Assembly: GCA_963741385.1 (NCBI GenBank)
Contig: CAVUHO010000010.1
Span: forward strand, 186,001-250,000
DNA: 64,000 nucleotides
Source: Sulfomarinibacter sp963741385
GTDB lineage: Bacteria > Acidobacteriota > Thermoanaerobaculia > Thermoanaerobaculales > Sulfomarinibacteraceae
Direction of reading: 5' to 3'
Part shown: piece after piece, positions 36,773 to 44,843 of the stretch
Position numbering within the stretch: the first letter of the stretch is position 1
Layout: each line of letters begins with the position of its first letter
Notes under the pieces: generated by a model
Told to the model about the DNA's origin: nothing
The model's database searches: none
The model's input: only the letters and a program-made list of their open reading frames with translations
Translations under genes and position numbers: made by a program

Positions 36773-36807
36773 GACTCCGTCGCGAGTTTCAAGGGAAGGG
36801 GAAACCA

Positions 36808-37167
36808 GTGGCACTTTCGCCGGATGGCAAACAACAGCTCGAGGTTTGGATGGACGGGATGTGCAGGCTGTGCCGTCGGTCGCAGGCGTGGTGCGAGCGG
36901 CGCGATCGCGACCAGCGGTTGGTGTTTCGCGATTTCCGCAGCTTCGACGACGCCGAGCTCCCGTTGCGACGCGACGCCCACGAAGGGTCCTTGTGGGTGC
37001 GGACGGATGACGGGACTCTCCATCAGGGCTTTGCCGGCTGGCTCCTCATCATGCTCGAGCTCCCGCGTTGGCGGTGGCTGGCGCGGGTCGCCGCGATGCC
37101 GCCATTCAGGTGGTTCGGCCCGCTCATCTATCTTCTGGTGGCCAGCTTCCGCCATGCGATCCCGTAA
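36808..37167 (+). CDS. DCC-family (DUF393) thiol-disulfide oxidoreductase-like protein
   Basis: This small thioredoxin-like protein of 119 residues has WMDGMCRLCRRSQAW (CxxC), the variant of the DxxCxxC motif that defines the DCC family, and a hydrophobic C-terminal part (WLLIMLELPRW, FGPLIYLLVASF). GTG at 36808 is preferred because AAGGGG lies 6 nt upstream. The ATG at 36766 would sit inside the arsR promoter. It is divergent from arsR, so shared control is possible. Its stop abuts the stop of the convergent PabC-like gene. Confidence 0.82.
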   Translation: MALSPDGKQQLEVWMDGMCRLCRRSQAWCERRDRDQRLVFRDFRSFDDAELPLRRDAHEGSLWVRTDDGTLHQGFAGWLLIMLELPRWRWLARVAAMPPFRWFGPLIYLLVASFRHAIP

Positions 37168-37959
37168 TCACGGCCAGCCAGGCGCCGGCACCCCAGCCGC
37201 TGCAAGCCGTTCGAAAAGCGGCCACTCCGACCACCGTCGATCAACCACCCGGGACACTCGCCGCAGCCCCACCACGGCATTGCTCAAGAGGACTTCGTCC
37301 GCAACCGCCACATCGTCGACCCTGAGCTCGCGTTCTCTCGCCCGCAACCCCATGGTTTCGCTGTGCTCCAGCAGCCACCTCCTCATGACGCCGGGGAGAC
37401 ACCTCGCCGGGGCCGGCGGTGTGAGGAGGTCGTGTCCGTGGCGGACCCAGATATTGGCAACGGCGGTCTCGAGGACGTGACCCGATGCGTCCACCAACAA
37501 GGCATCGTCTGCACCATTCTTGCGGGCGTGGTCGAGGGCGAGATCCCACTTGTGGCGGTTCAACATCTTGTGTCCGGCCATCGGCGGCACACCCGGCCAG
37601 CGCTCGATGACCAGTCGGGCGGGTTGCGTTTCCGGGCCGCTCTCACTCAATTCGGCGGCGGTTGCGACCACCCGCCACAGCGAGTCGATTCCGGCGCGGC
37701 CCACGACTCGCACCCGAGCCGGTCCCTCGAGACCCTCGGCATCCAAGAGCCGGCAAACAGCCTCCTCATCCGGTAGCAGGATGGTGTCGCCGGCCCCGAG
37801 CCGGGCGAGACTCGCCGACAGGCGTTCCCGGTGCCACGGCCACAGCAAAGGGCGGCCGCCGTCGCAGCCGACGGTGGTGAACACACCCCAGCCGGCGCCG
37901 CGACGTTCGCGGCGGGCGCCAACTTCGACCAGACGGCCGTCTCGCCACTCGTTGCTCAC
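37168..37959 (-). CDS. Class IV aminotransferase-fold enzyme, probable 4-amino-4-deoxychorismate lyase
   Basis: This PLP enzyme of fold type IV has 263 residues. The PLP lysine is K131 in MAGHKMLNRHKWDLAL, matching the PabC pattern KxLNR. ETAVANIWV and CLPGVMRRWLLE form the cofactor phosphate region, and LSNAVVGLRRVS is close to the PabC end. PabC makes 4-aminobenzoate for folate. A D-amino-acid or branched-chain aminotransferase is the alternative. GTG at 37959 is chosen from the homology. It lies 49 bp after the lipoprotein gene. Confidence 0.8.
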   Translation of the reverse strand: MSNEWRDGRLVEVGARRERRGAGWGVFTTVGCDGGRPLLWPWHRERLSASLARLGAGDTILLPDEEAVCRLLDAEGLEGPARVRVVGRAGIDSLWRVVATAAELSESGPETQPARLVIERWPGVPPMAGHKMLNRHKWDLALDHARKNGADDALLVDASGHVLETAVANIWVRHGHDLLTPPAPARCLPGVMRRWLLEHSETMGLRARERELRVDDVAVADEVLLSNAVVGLRRVSRVVDRRWSEWPLFERLAAAGVPAPGWP

Positions 37960-38008
37960 ACGCCCACTCCCACCGGCTCGAGCCGGAGGCCGGGTGGAAC
38001 GAGGTCCG

Positions 38009-39325
38009 TCAGGGCCGCCAATCGTCCACGGGGACCGGTGTGCCGAGCCTCCAGCCCTCGCCCACCACCGGCGCGACAAAGATGTTCTCGTCGACCATGA
38101 CGGGACGGTAGTTGGGCATGCAGAAAAAGACCCACTTCCCGTCGTCGGTGGGCGCGGCCTGGGTGAACACGCCGCGATGAGATCCGGGCAACCGCAAGGC
38201 GCTCACCTGGCTCTCCTCGTACAACAACTGGCGGTCTTCCCGGCAGAAGAAGAGTTCGTTCTCGGGTCCGGTCCGCGAACCCCACTCGCTGCCGAAAGTT
38301 GAGATCTCGGGCGGCAGCGGCAGCGGGCCGGTCTCCACCTCGGGATCGTAGAGAAAGATGTCGTCGCGTTCCCGGCCGCCGCGATCCGACCCGAACGCCA
38401 TTTTGGTTTGGCTCCCCGTCAGATACACCGCGTCGTGGGCCGGGCTGCCGATGCCCTCGATCGGCTCGATCTCGCCCCACGGGGCGGCGGTGCTCGACCG
38501 TTGTGCCACCCCGACCCACGGGGCCTCACCTCCCGCAACCACGGTCACCACACAACGTTTTTCGTCACCGCTCACCCAGGTGACCCGTTGCTGGGTGGCG
38601 CCGTCGAGGCCAGGGAACACCACCAGCTCAGGAGTGTTCCAGCCGTCGTCTCCAAGTGCGGTGCGGTAGGTGCGTTGGGTGATTGCTCCGCCCTCTTGCG
38701 GGACCGCGAGACCGTCGCGAAGGGCCCCGTGCCAGGAGTCCTCCGCAGTCGCCGGCGGGCGCAAGCTCGCGCTGAAATAGAGCACACGGCCGCCGGCCAC
38801 CGGGACCGGCGCCGCCTCGGAACCGGTCGAGTTGATGCGGTGCGGGTCGTCGGGTTCTGATGCCGCAGCAACCGTCAGCTTCGGCAACTTCCAGCGTGCG
38901 TAGGTCGCGAAGTCCATCAGCATGTCCGCCTCGAGCCGAAGATCGGATGAACCGAGAATCTGCGTGGTGCCTGGAACCGGCAGGACCACGACTTCGGTTC
39001 CGGACGGGATCTCGTCGAGCTCGGCCGGACCGTCGTTGGCGATGACGACCGTGTCCGGGCCGACGGTCACGGTTGCAATCAGGCCCTGTTCCACCGCAGG
39101 TGTGGGCTTCCCGACCTCCTCCTCGGCATGACGCAGCGCACGCGGCGGGCCGACCCGGATCAGGACGGTCCACAGCGCCGGGTCATCGGCGTTGGGCGTC
39201 ACCTCGATCAGATTGCCGAACAGCTCCGCGTCCGGCTGGGCGGTGGGTCTGGCCGGATCGAGAAGATCACATCCGAGCGTCAACACAACAAGAAACGCAA
39301 CTCCAACAAACGCGGCACGTCGCAT
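38009..39325 (-). CDS. Secreted lipoprotein with PD40/TolB-like propeller segments
   Basis: This is a predicted lipoprotein of 438 residues. The signal peptide AFVGVAFLVVLTLGC has a lipobox Cys19. The N-terminal part (about 25-140) is not recognised. The later part has propeller-like strands such as GRVLYFSASLRP, TKMAFGSDRGGRERDDIFLYD and DGKWVFFCMPNYRP. The ATG at 39325 follows GAGGGGG. It starts 14 nt after the CNT transporter gene, so the two are probably co-transcribed. The function is unknown. Confidence 0.75.
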   Translation of the reverse strand: MRRAAFVGVAFLVVLTLGCDLLDPARPTAQPDAELFGNLIEVTPNADDPALWTVLIRVGPPRALRHAEEEVGKPTPAVEQGLIATVTVGPDTVVIANDGPAELDEIPSGTEVVVLPVPGTTQILGSSDLRLEADMLMDFATYARWKLPKLTVAAASEPDDPHRINSTGSEAAPVPVAGGRVLYFSASLRPPATAEDSWHGALRDGLAVPQEGGAITQRTYRTALGDDGWNTPELVVFPGLDGATQQRVTWVSGDEKRCVVTVVAGGEAPWVGVAQRSSTAAPWGEIEPIEGIGSPAHDAVYLTGSQTKMAFGSDRGGRERDDIFLYDPEVETGPLPLPPEISTFGSEWGSRTGPENELFFCREDRQLLYEESQVSALRLPGSHRGVFTQAAPTDDGKWVFFCMPNYRPVMVDENIFVAPVVGEGWRLGTPVPVDDWRP

Positions 39326-39339
39326 ACGGTCCCCCTCGA

Positions 39340-40962
39340 TCATAAAAGCATACCGGCAATCGTCGCGGTCAGACATGAGGCGATGGCGCCGCCGAACATC
39401 GCCTTGAGCCCGAGCTGGGCGAGATCGGATCGGCGACGCGGCGCGACCGCTGAAATTCCACCGATCTGAATACCGATGGACGAAAAGTTGGCGAAACCGC
39501 ACAGCGCATACGTGGCGATTACCAGCGACCGCTCGGAAATCGCGCCGTCCTGAAAGTACGTGCTCAAGACGCCGTAGGCCACGAGCTCGTTGAGGGACAA
39601 CTTGATTCCGAGCAGGTTGCCGACCAGGGAGGCGTCCGACCAGGCGACGCCCATCAACCAGGCCAACGGCCGCAGCAGAGTGCCGAACAGAGTCTGCAGG
39701 GAGCCCGGAAAGATGCCGGTGAACTCGCCGACCACCGGCGACATGCCACCGGAGCCATAGCTCACGTACACGCCGTGCAGCAGGGAACCATCCACCAGCG
39801 AGTCGGCCCAGTTGAGGAGGACGTCGACAACCGCGATCAGGGCAATGAACCCGACCAGCATCGCCGCGACGTTGACCGCCAGCTTGAGCCCGTCGGAGAT
39901 GCCGCCGGAGGCGGCCTCGATGACGTTGCTGCCGGACTCGATCTCGGGCAGAGCGACATCTCCGGCGGTGATCGAGTGCTCCAGTTCCGGGTAGATGACC
40001 TTGCCCACCAGCAACGCAGCCGGCGCGGCCATCACGCTGGCCGCGATGAGATGGCCTGCAGGGATGCCCATCGCGATGTACGCGGCGAGGACGCCTCCGG
40101 CAATGGTGGCGAAACCGCCGACCATGACCGTCAGCAGCTCCGACCTCGTCATGTCGTTGAGGAAGGGTTTGATCAGAAGCGGCGCCTCGGTCTGGCCGAC
40201 AAAGATGTTGGCCGAACACGACAGCGTCTCCGCTCCGCTGGTGCCGACCGTCCAGCGCATGAATCTGGCGATAGCCTCGATCACGCGCTGCATGATGCCG
40301 AGGTAGTAGAGGACGGCCATGAATCCACCAAAAAAGATGATGGTCGGCAGCACCTTGAACGCGAACTGGAAGCCGAAGCCCGGCCAGACCGCCGCGCCGC
40401 CGGGGAAGAAGTACTGCGGGTCGGCGAGGTTGCCGAACAGAAACCGGGCGCCGTAATCCGAAAGACTGAGAAAAGCGGCCACCTTGATGCTGAAGGCGGC
40501 GAAGATCACTTGTCCATGAATACCGGATGCGATCAGCCACGCCACCCCCGACACCACCAGCAACACGCCGAGCGGCGCTTGCAGGCGGGGGGCGACGTGG
40601 AACCTCGAGTTGGCCAGGAGCAACGCCAGCACGACGACCGCTGCCCACCCTGCCGCGGCGGGCCCCAGCAGACCCAGGACCACACCGACCACGCCGGCGC
40701 CAGCGACGATCGCTCCCACAGAGGTCAGCGACCGATCACCGGCGGTCCGATCGTGGCGCAGTTGGTAGACCGACAGCAGCGTCCCCAGGACCCCCATCCC
40801 GACAAAGCTCCAGAAATCCTGGCGCAGGATGATGACCGCAAACAGAAACTGCATCCCGAGGCCCCAGAACACGATCCGCGGCTTCACGTCGCGCTTGTGA
40901 TAGGACATGGCCCAGGCGAGACCGAGCAGCGCCAGGATGCCGAGAACACCGATGAACCGCAT
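39340..40962 (-). CDS. Concentrative (CNT-family) nucleoside transporter
   Basis: This ion-coupled inner-membrane nucleoside importer has 540 residues, longer than the 400-residue NupC type because of an N-terminal membrane region. CNT marks are PTIIFFGGFMAVLYYLGI, GTSGAETLSCSANIFVGQTE and ALCGFANFSSIGIQIGG. About thirteen hydrophobic segments are visible. The first gene of the unit CNT, lipoprotein, PabC-like lyase. The exact nucleoside range cannot be told. Confidence 0.92.
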   Translation of the reverse strand: MRFIGVLGILALLGLAWAMSYHKRDVKPRIVFWGLGMQFLFAVIILRQDFWSFVGMGVLGTLLSVYQLRHDRTAGDRSLTSVGAIVAGAGVVGVVLGLLGPAAAGWAAVVVLALLLANSRFHVAPRLQAPLGVLLVVSGVAWLIASGIHGQVIFAAFSIKVAAFLSLSDYGARFLFGNLADPQYFFPGGAAVWPGFGFQFAFKVLPTIIFFGGFMAVLYYLGIMQRVIEAIARFMRWTVGTSGAETLSCSANIFVGQTEAPLLIKPFLNDMTRSELLTVMVGGFATIAGGVLAAYIAMGIPAGHLIAASVMAAPAALLVGKVIYPELEHSITAGDVALPEIESGSNVIEAASGGISDGLKLAVNVAAMLVGFIALIAVVDVLLNWADSLVDGSLLHGVYVSYGSGGMSPVVGEFTGIFPGSLQTLFGTLLRPLAWLMGVAWSDASLVGNLLGIKLSLNELVAYGVLSTYFQDGAISERSLVIATYALCGFANFSSIGIQIGGISAVAPRRRSDLAQLGLKAMFGGAIASCLTATIAGMLL

Positions 40963-41087
40963 GGAGAACCCTCCCGCGGTGATACTTTACACCGCTCACG
41001 CCCCGCCCGACGAAACCCGGTAAGATGTGCGGGACCACGAGTGGATGACGGCGCACGGCCCACCCGGGCGCCGCTGGGAGTGACACC

Positions 41088-41270
41088 ATGGCGATGGACT
41101 TCGAAACAGTCAAATTCATGCGGCGCCTCTTCGGGGGCCTGGGGGCGATCATCGGCGCAACTGCGGGTTACAAATACTACGGGATGTTGGGTGGCGCCGG
41201 CGGCCTGCTCGTCGGCTACGCGGTCGGATGGAATCTGGTCGACCTGCTCAAGGGCCGCGCCCACAAGTGA
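41088..41270 (+). CDS. Small glycine-rich membrane protein of unknown function
   Basis: This protein of 60 residues has a Gly-rich hydrophobic segment (LFGGLGAIIGATAGYKYYGMLGG...VGYAVGWNLVDLL) that could form two short helices or a glycine-zipper. I do not recognise a family. The ATG at 41088 begins the coding signal. A similar-size gene seems plausible because codon use is GC-rich in third positions. Confidence 0.5.
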   Translation: MAMDFETVKFMRRLFGGLGAIIGATAGYKYYGMLGGAGGLLVGYAVGWNLVDLLKGRAHK

Positions 41271-41313
41271 GTCTTCGAATCTGCTACGAATTCGGCCCGG
41301 TCGGCGGCCGGCG

Positions 41314-41727
41314 GTGAATCGCAAGGACTTCGAGGCGGTCGTCGGCGAAGCGCTGGACAGGCTGCCGCTTGAATTCGCGGACCTGATGTCGAATGTGACG
41401 ATCCAGGTCGAAGAATCGCCCGACGCCGAAACCATGGCGGACGTCGGTCTCGATCCCAGGATCGACACCCTCTTCGGTCTCTACACCGGGGTCCCCCTCG
41501 ACGAGCGGGGTGGCTGGTACGGCAACGTGCTGCCGGATGTCATCGTGCTCTACCGGAAGCCGCTGCTCGCCGAGTGCCGCGACCGTCGTGAGTTGATCCA
41601 GCAGATCCAACTCACCCTGCTGCACGAGATCGGCCACCACTTCGGTTTTCCCGAGGAGGAGATGGATGCGTGGGAGCACGAGTTTGGCGGCCTCGACGAC
41701 CCGAATGGAGCGGAGGGTGACGTCTGA
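41314..41727 (+). CDS. Zincin-like metallopeptidase family protein (PF06262 type)
   Basis: This protein of 137 residues has the zinc motif LLHEIGHHFGFPEEEM near the C-terminus, typical of the small zincin family (HExxHxxG with a following Glu). The N-terminal helix FEAVVGEALDRLPLEFADLM and IVLYRKPLL fit too. GTG at 41314 is taken from the family start. The ribosome site is weak. Substrates of these proteins are not established. Confidence 0.88.
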   Translation: MNRKDFEAVVGEALDRLPLEFADLMSNVTIQVEESPDAETMADVGLDPRIDTLFGLYTGVPLDERGGWYGNVLPDVIVLYRKPLLAECRDRRELIQQIQLTLLHEIGHHFGFPEEEMDAWEHEFGGLDDPNGAEGDV

Positions 41728-41784
41728 ACGTCCGCCGTCGCCGCGGTCGGGTCATCGCCACATGAGATCCGGTATCCTTGGCCC

Positions 41785-42591
41785 ATGACGCTTCGAGCCG
41801 ACCCGCTCCACCCGATCGAGGCCTCCGAGCTCCACGCCCGGCGGGAGCGTGTGTTCCTGCTGCTCGCCGGGCTCTTCCTCGGCACCCTGGCGATGCTCAA
41901 CATCCTCGGCATCAGCCGCTTTATCAAGCTCTTTGAAACCACGACGTCCGGCGGTACGCCGCTCGTCTTCGCCATCGCGATCGGTGTCCTCCCCTACCCT
42001 ATGACTTTTCTATGCACCGACTTCATTTCCGAGTTCTACGGCCGCAAACGGGCCAACTACGTGGTCTTCGTGGGTCTCCTGCTCAACATCTGGGTGGTCG
42101 CCGTCATCTGGCTCGGCGGCGTGCTGCCAGGCTTTGAAACCGTCGACCCGGCGACTGGCGCGATTGTTCGCGACGCAGCCGGCCGGCTGCCGGTGTTCTT
42201 CGAAATCCGCGCCCTGACCTTCGGCGCCGTCACGGCGTCGATGATCGCCTACATGGCGGCCCAGTTCTGCGACGTCTACGTCTTCCACTTCTGGAAGAAG
42301 GTCACCAGGGGAAAAATGCTGTGGGTCCGGAACAACGGCTCGACCATGGTCAGCCAGCTCGTCGACACGATCGCGGTCATCCTGATCACCCACTACCTGG
42401 TCCACGCCCTGCCCATCGACCCGGAGCAACCGCTCGGACGCCAACTGGCCCTCTACATCTTCACGGGATACGCCTTCAAGTTCGTCTTCGCCGCCCTCGA
42501 CACCATTCCCTTCTACATCGGCGTCCGCTTCCTCACGGGCTACCTGCAGCTGGACCCCACAATCGACCACGACCTCGACGGCGGCCGGTAG
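41785..42591 (+). CDS. Queuosine-precursor transporter (VUT/YhhQ family)
   Basis: This membrane protein of 268 residues has about six helices. Family marks are YPMTFLCTDFISEFYGRKRAN and the later RNNGSTMVSQLVDTIAVILI. YhhQ-type proteins import the 7-deazaguanine precursors preQ0/preQ1 for queuosine in tRNA. The insert between helices (about 118-140, GFETVDPATGAIVRDAAG) is longer than in E. coli YhhQ. No queuosine biosynthesis gene is adjacent. Confidence 0.88.
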   Translation: MTLRADPLHPIEASELHARRERVFLLLAGLFLGTLAMLNILGISRFIKLFETTTSGGTPLVFAIAIGVLPYPMTFLCTDFISEFYGRKRANYVVFVGLLLNIWVVAVIWLGGVLPGFETVDPATGAIVRDAAGRLPVFFEIRALTFGAVTASMIAYMAAQFCDVYVFHFWKKVTRGKMLWVRNNGSTMVSQLVDTIAVILITHYLVHALPIDPEQPLGRQLALYIFTGYAFKFVFAALDTIPFYIGVRFLTGYLQLDPTIDHDLDGGR

Positions 42592-42647
42592 GCGGAGCTG
42601 AGAGGCAGGGGAGAAAGGGAAAAGGGGGCAATCGGCCGTTTTATTGA

Positions 42648-42729
42648 TGTCATCCCGACCGAGAGAGCTCGGCGATCGAGTGGAGGGATCCCTCCGCTAC
42701 GGCCCTTTGGGCCTCCGGTCGGGATGACA
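42648..42729. repeat. CATCCCGACCGA hairpin element (convergent intergenic)
   Basis: TGTCATCCCGACCG (42648-42661) and its complement at 42716-42729 bracket an inner GGAGGGATCCCTCC palindrome (42682-42695). It lies between the ends of two convergent genes (42591 and 42896) and could act as a two-way transcription stop. Relatives lie at 802-1001 and 50496-50605. Confidence 0.75.
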
Positions 42730-42778
42730 GGAAGTGGCGGTCACTCGTCCGGGTGTTTGCGTCCTCGGGTCCACGAAA

Positions 42779-42879
42779 CGTGATAAGGGCCAGGGCTCCC
42801 CTGCTCCCCTGCTCCCCTGCTCCCCTGCTCCCCTGCTCAACCAGCGGGAGGGCGGGCGGAAAATCCGAAATCCGAAATT
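42779..42879. repeat. GTGATAAGGGC head, GCTCCCCT tandem run and short ATCCGAAA array
   Basis: CGTGATAAGGGCCAGGGCTC is followed by five CCCTGCTC units to 42838, then a GGGAGGGCGGGCGG run and two to three ATCCGAAA units (42860-42879). It has the same order of parts as 27520-27740 in a different arrangement. Confidence 0.7.
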
Positions 42880-42895
42880 GGACAGCGTGGGCGAA

Positions 42896-44563
42896 TCAGT
42901 AGCGCGCAGCGATGGGGTAGCGGCGGCCGACGCCGAAGGCCTTGGCGGTGATCTTGATCCCCGGTGCGGCCTGGCGGCGTTTGTACTCATTGACGGTGAT
43001 CAGACGCACCACCTGGCGCACCGCCTGCGGGTCGAGACCCTCCGCGATGATCTCTTCCACCGACCGGTGGTCCTCCACCCAGGCCTCGACGATGCGGTCC
43101 AGCACTTCGTAAGGTGGCAGCGAGTCCTGGTCCGCCTGGTCCGGGCGGAGTTCGGCCGAGGGCGGTTTCGAGATGGTCGATTCCGGGATCACCTCGCCGT
43201 CGGCGTTGAGGTGGCGCGCCAGTTCGTAGACCAGGGTCTTGGGCACGTCGGCGATCACCGCAAGCCCGCCGCACATATCGCCGTAGAGGGTGCAGTAGCC
43301 CACCGCCAGTTCGGACTTGTTGCCCGTGGCCAGAACCAAACGACCGAACTTGTTCGACAGCGCCATCAGCACCGCGCCGCGGATCCGCGCCTGGATGTTC
43401 TCCTCGGTGACATCCCCCTCGAGGCCTTCGAACACAGGATCGAGGCCCTCGAGATAGGACTGGAAGATCCCGTCGATGGGGATCAGCCGGTAGTCGATGC
43501 CCAGGTTCGCGGCGACGGCCTCGGCGTCGGTGACGCTGCCCGCCGACGAGTACCGGGTGGGCATGGCGACGCCGAGAACATTGTCGGGCCCCAGCGCCCG
43601 CGCCGCGATGGCCGCGGTCAGGGCCGAGTCGATGCCGCCCGATAACCCGAGCAGCACCTTTTCGAACCCGCACTTCCGCACGTAGTCGCGCACGCCGAGT
43701 TCGAGAGCCGCCAGCGCCTCCGCCTCGCGTGACGACGCGGTGTCATGGATCTCGCCCGGCAGGCCGGCAGCGCCCTTTGCCCGGCGCAGAGCATCGTCGG
43801 GCACCTCGTGGACGAGGAGGTCCTCGGCGAAATCATGAGCCCGTGCCACCACCTGGCCGCACCCGTCGAAAATCAGCGAATGCCCATCGAACACGAGCTC
43901 GTCGTTGCCTCCCACCTGGTTGGCATAAACGAAGTAGCGGCCCGAGTCGGCGGCATAACGGCGAACCAGCTCGCGGCGCTCGGCCGCCTTGCCGAGCTCG
44001 AAGGGGCTCGCGGACAGGTTGACCAGGATCTGTGAACCGCGGTGGATGAGTTCGAGCACGGGATCGCGGGAGTAGAGGCTGAGACCGTCGAGATCGGGAT
44101 CGGCCCACACGTCTTCGCACACTGAGACGCCGATCTTGACGCCGCGAAAATCAAGCGGCCCGACGGAGGTGCCGGGTTGGAAATAACGGGCCTCGTCGAA
44201 GACGTCGTAGGTGGGGAGCAGGCACTTGTTCGAACGCGCCACCACCTCGCCGCCGTCGCACAGGGCCACAGCGTTGAAAAGCGGTTTGCCGGATCCCGAG
44301 AGATTGCGGTCGACAAAACCGACCAGGATGCCGAGGTTCTCGTCACTCAACCGCGCCACTCGCTGCAGCTGGTCGAGGTTGCGGTCGATAAAGTCCGGCC
44401 GTTCGAGGAGATCGCAGGGCGGATACCCGACGGTGGCAAGCTCGGTGAAAATCACCAGATCGACCTGCGCCGCTCTCGCCCGGGCCACCGCGGCCGCCAT
44501 CGCTTCGAAGTTGGCCTCGAAGGCGCCGATCGTGTAGTCAATCTGCGCGACTGCAACCTTCAT
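42896..44563 (-). CDS. nadE: Glutamine-dependent NAD+ synthetase
   Basis: This two-domain enzyme of 555 residues makes NAD from NaAD, ATP and glutamine. The N-terminal nitrilase-type glutaminase has the triad E41 (FTELATVGYPP), K113 (SNKCLLPTYDVFDE) and C149 (SVCEDVWAD). The C-terminal synthetase has the ATP loop LGLSGGIDSALTAAIAA, NKSELAVGYCTLYGDMCGG and a C-terminal KRRQAAPGIKITAKAFG. The ATG at 44563 lies 8 nt after GGAGG. Its upstream region holds a large palindrome at 44600-44640. Confidence 0.95.
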   Translation of the reverse strand: MKVAVAQIDYTIGAFEANFEAMAAAVARARAAQVDLVIFTELATVGYPPCDLLERPDFIDRNLDQLQRVARLSDENLGILVGFVDRNLSGSGKPLFNAVALCDGGEVVARSNKCLLPTYDVFDEARYFQPGTSVGPLDFRGVKIGVSVCEDVWADPDLDGLSLYSRDPVLELIHRGSQILVNLSASPFELGKAAERRELVRRYAADSGRYFVYANQVGGNDELVFDGHSLIFDGCGQVVARAHDFAEDLLVHEVPDDALRRAKGAAGLPGEIHDTASSREAEALAALELGVRDYVRKCGFEKVLLGLSGGIDSALTAAIAARALGPDNVLGVAMPTRYSSAGSVTDAEAVAANLGIDYRLIPIDGIFQSYLEGLDPVFEGLEGDVTEENIQARIRGAVLMALSNKFGRLVLATGNKSELAVGYCTLYGDMCGGLAVIADVPKTLVYELARHLNADGEVIPESTISKPPSAELRPDQADQDSLPPYEVLDRIVEAWVEDHRSVEEIIAEGLDPQAVRQVVRLITVNEYKRRQAAPGIKITAKAFGVGRRYPIAARY

Positions 44564-44599
44564 CGGCAGGACCTCCAGCGGTTCAAGGATATACCTACC

Positions 44600-44640
44600 G
44601 CAATTCAGCCGCTCCGGCCGGGCCGGAGCGGCTGAATTGC
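44600..44640. repeat. Near-perfect 41-bp palindrome between nadE and the kinase gene
   Basis: GCAATTCAGCCGCTCCGGCC (44600-44619) and its exact complement (44621-44640) flank a single G. It lies between divergent genes, so a terminator role is unlikely for either. Possible roles are an operator, a cruciform site, or a remnant of a hairpin element. Confidence 0.8.
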
Positions 44641-44651
44641 AGAAACACCAA

Positions 44652-44677
44652 CCCCGCCGGGGAGGGATCCGGCGGGG
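44652..44677. repeat. Second hairpin CCCCGCCGG/CCGGCGGGG
   Basis: Nine-bp perfect arms (44652-44660 and 44669-44677) enclose GGAGGGAT. It lies 11 bp beyond the 41-bp palindrome and about 170 bp before the kinase start. Confidence 0.7.
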
Positions 44678-44843
44678 CGGCGAGGAAGGAGGAGAGTTGA
44701 ACGATTGCTCGTCCCTGATCTCATCCTTTATACGGAGGTCAAGCCCGCCGCGTTTGGCGTTCGTTTCAACCCCTGTGTTAGCATCCAAAAGAGGTCTTTC
44801 CATCAACCCACGCACGCACCCGACGCCGGAGTAGGGAGTCAAG

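Noticed and set aside
44600..44640. Rho-independent terminator for nadE or the kinase
   Set aside because: Both genes point away from this gap and there is no T-run, so no known transcript would end here.
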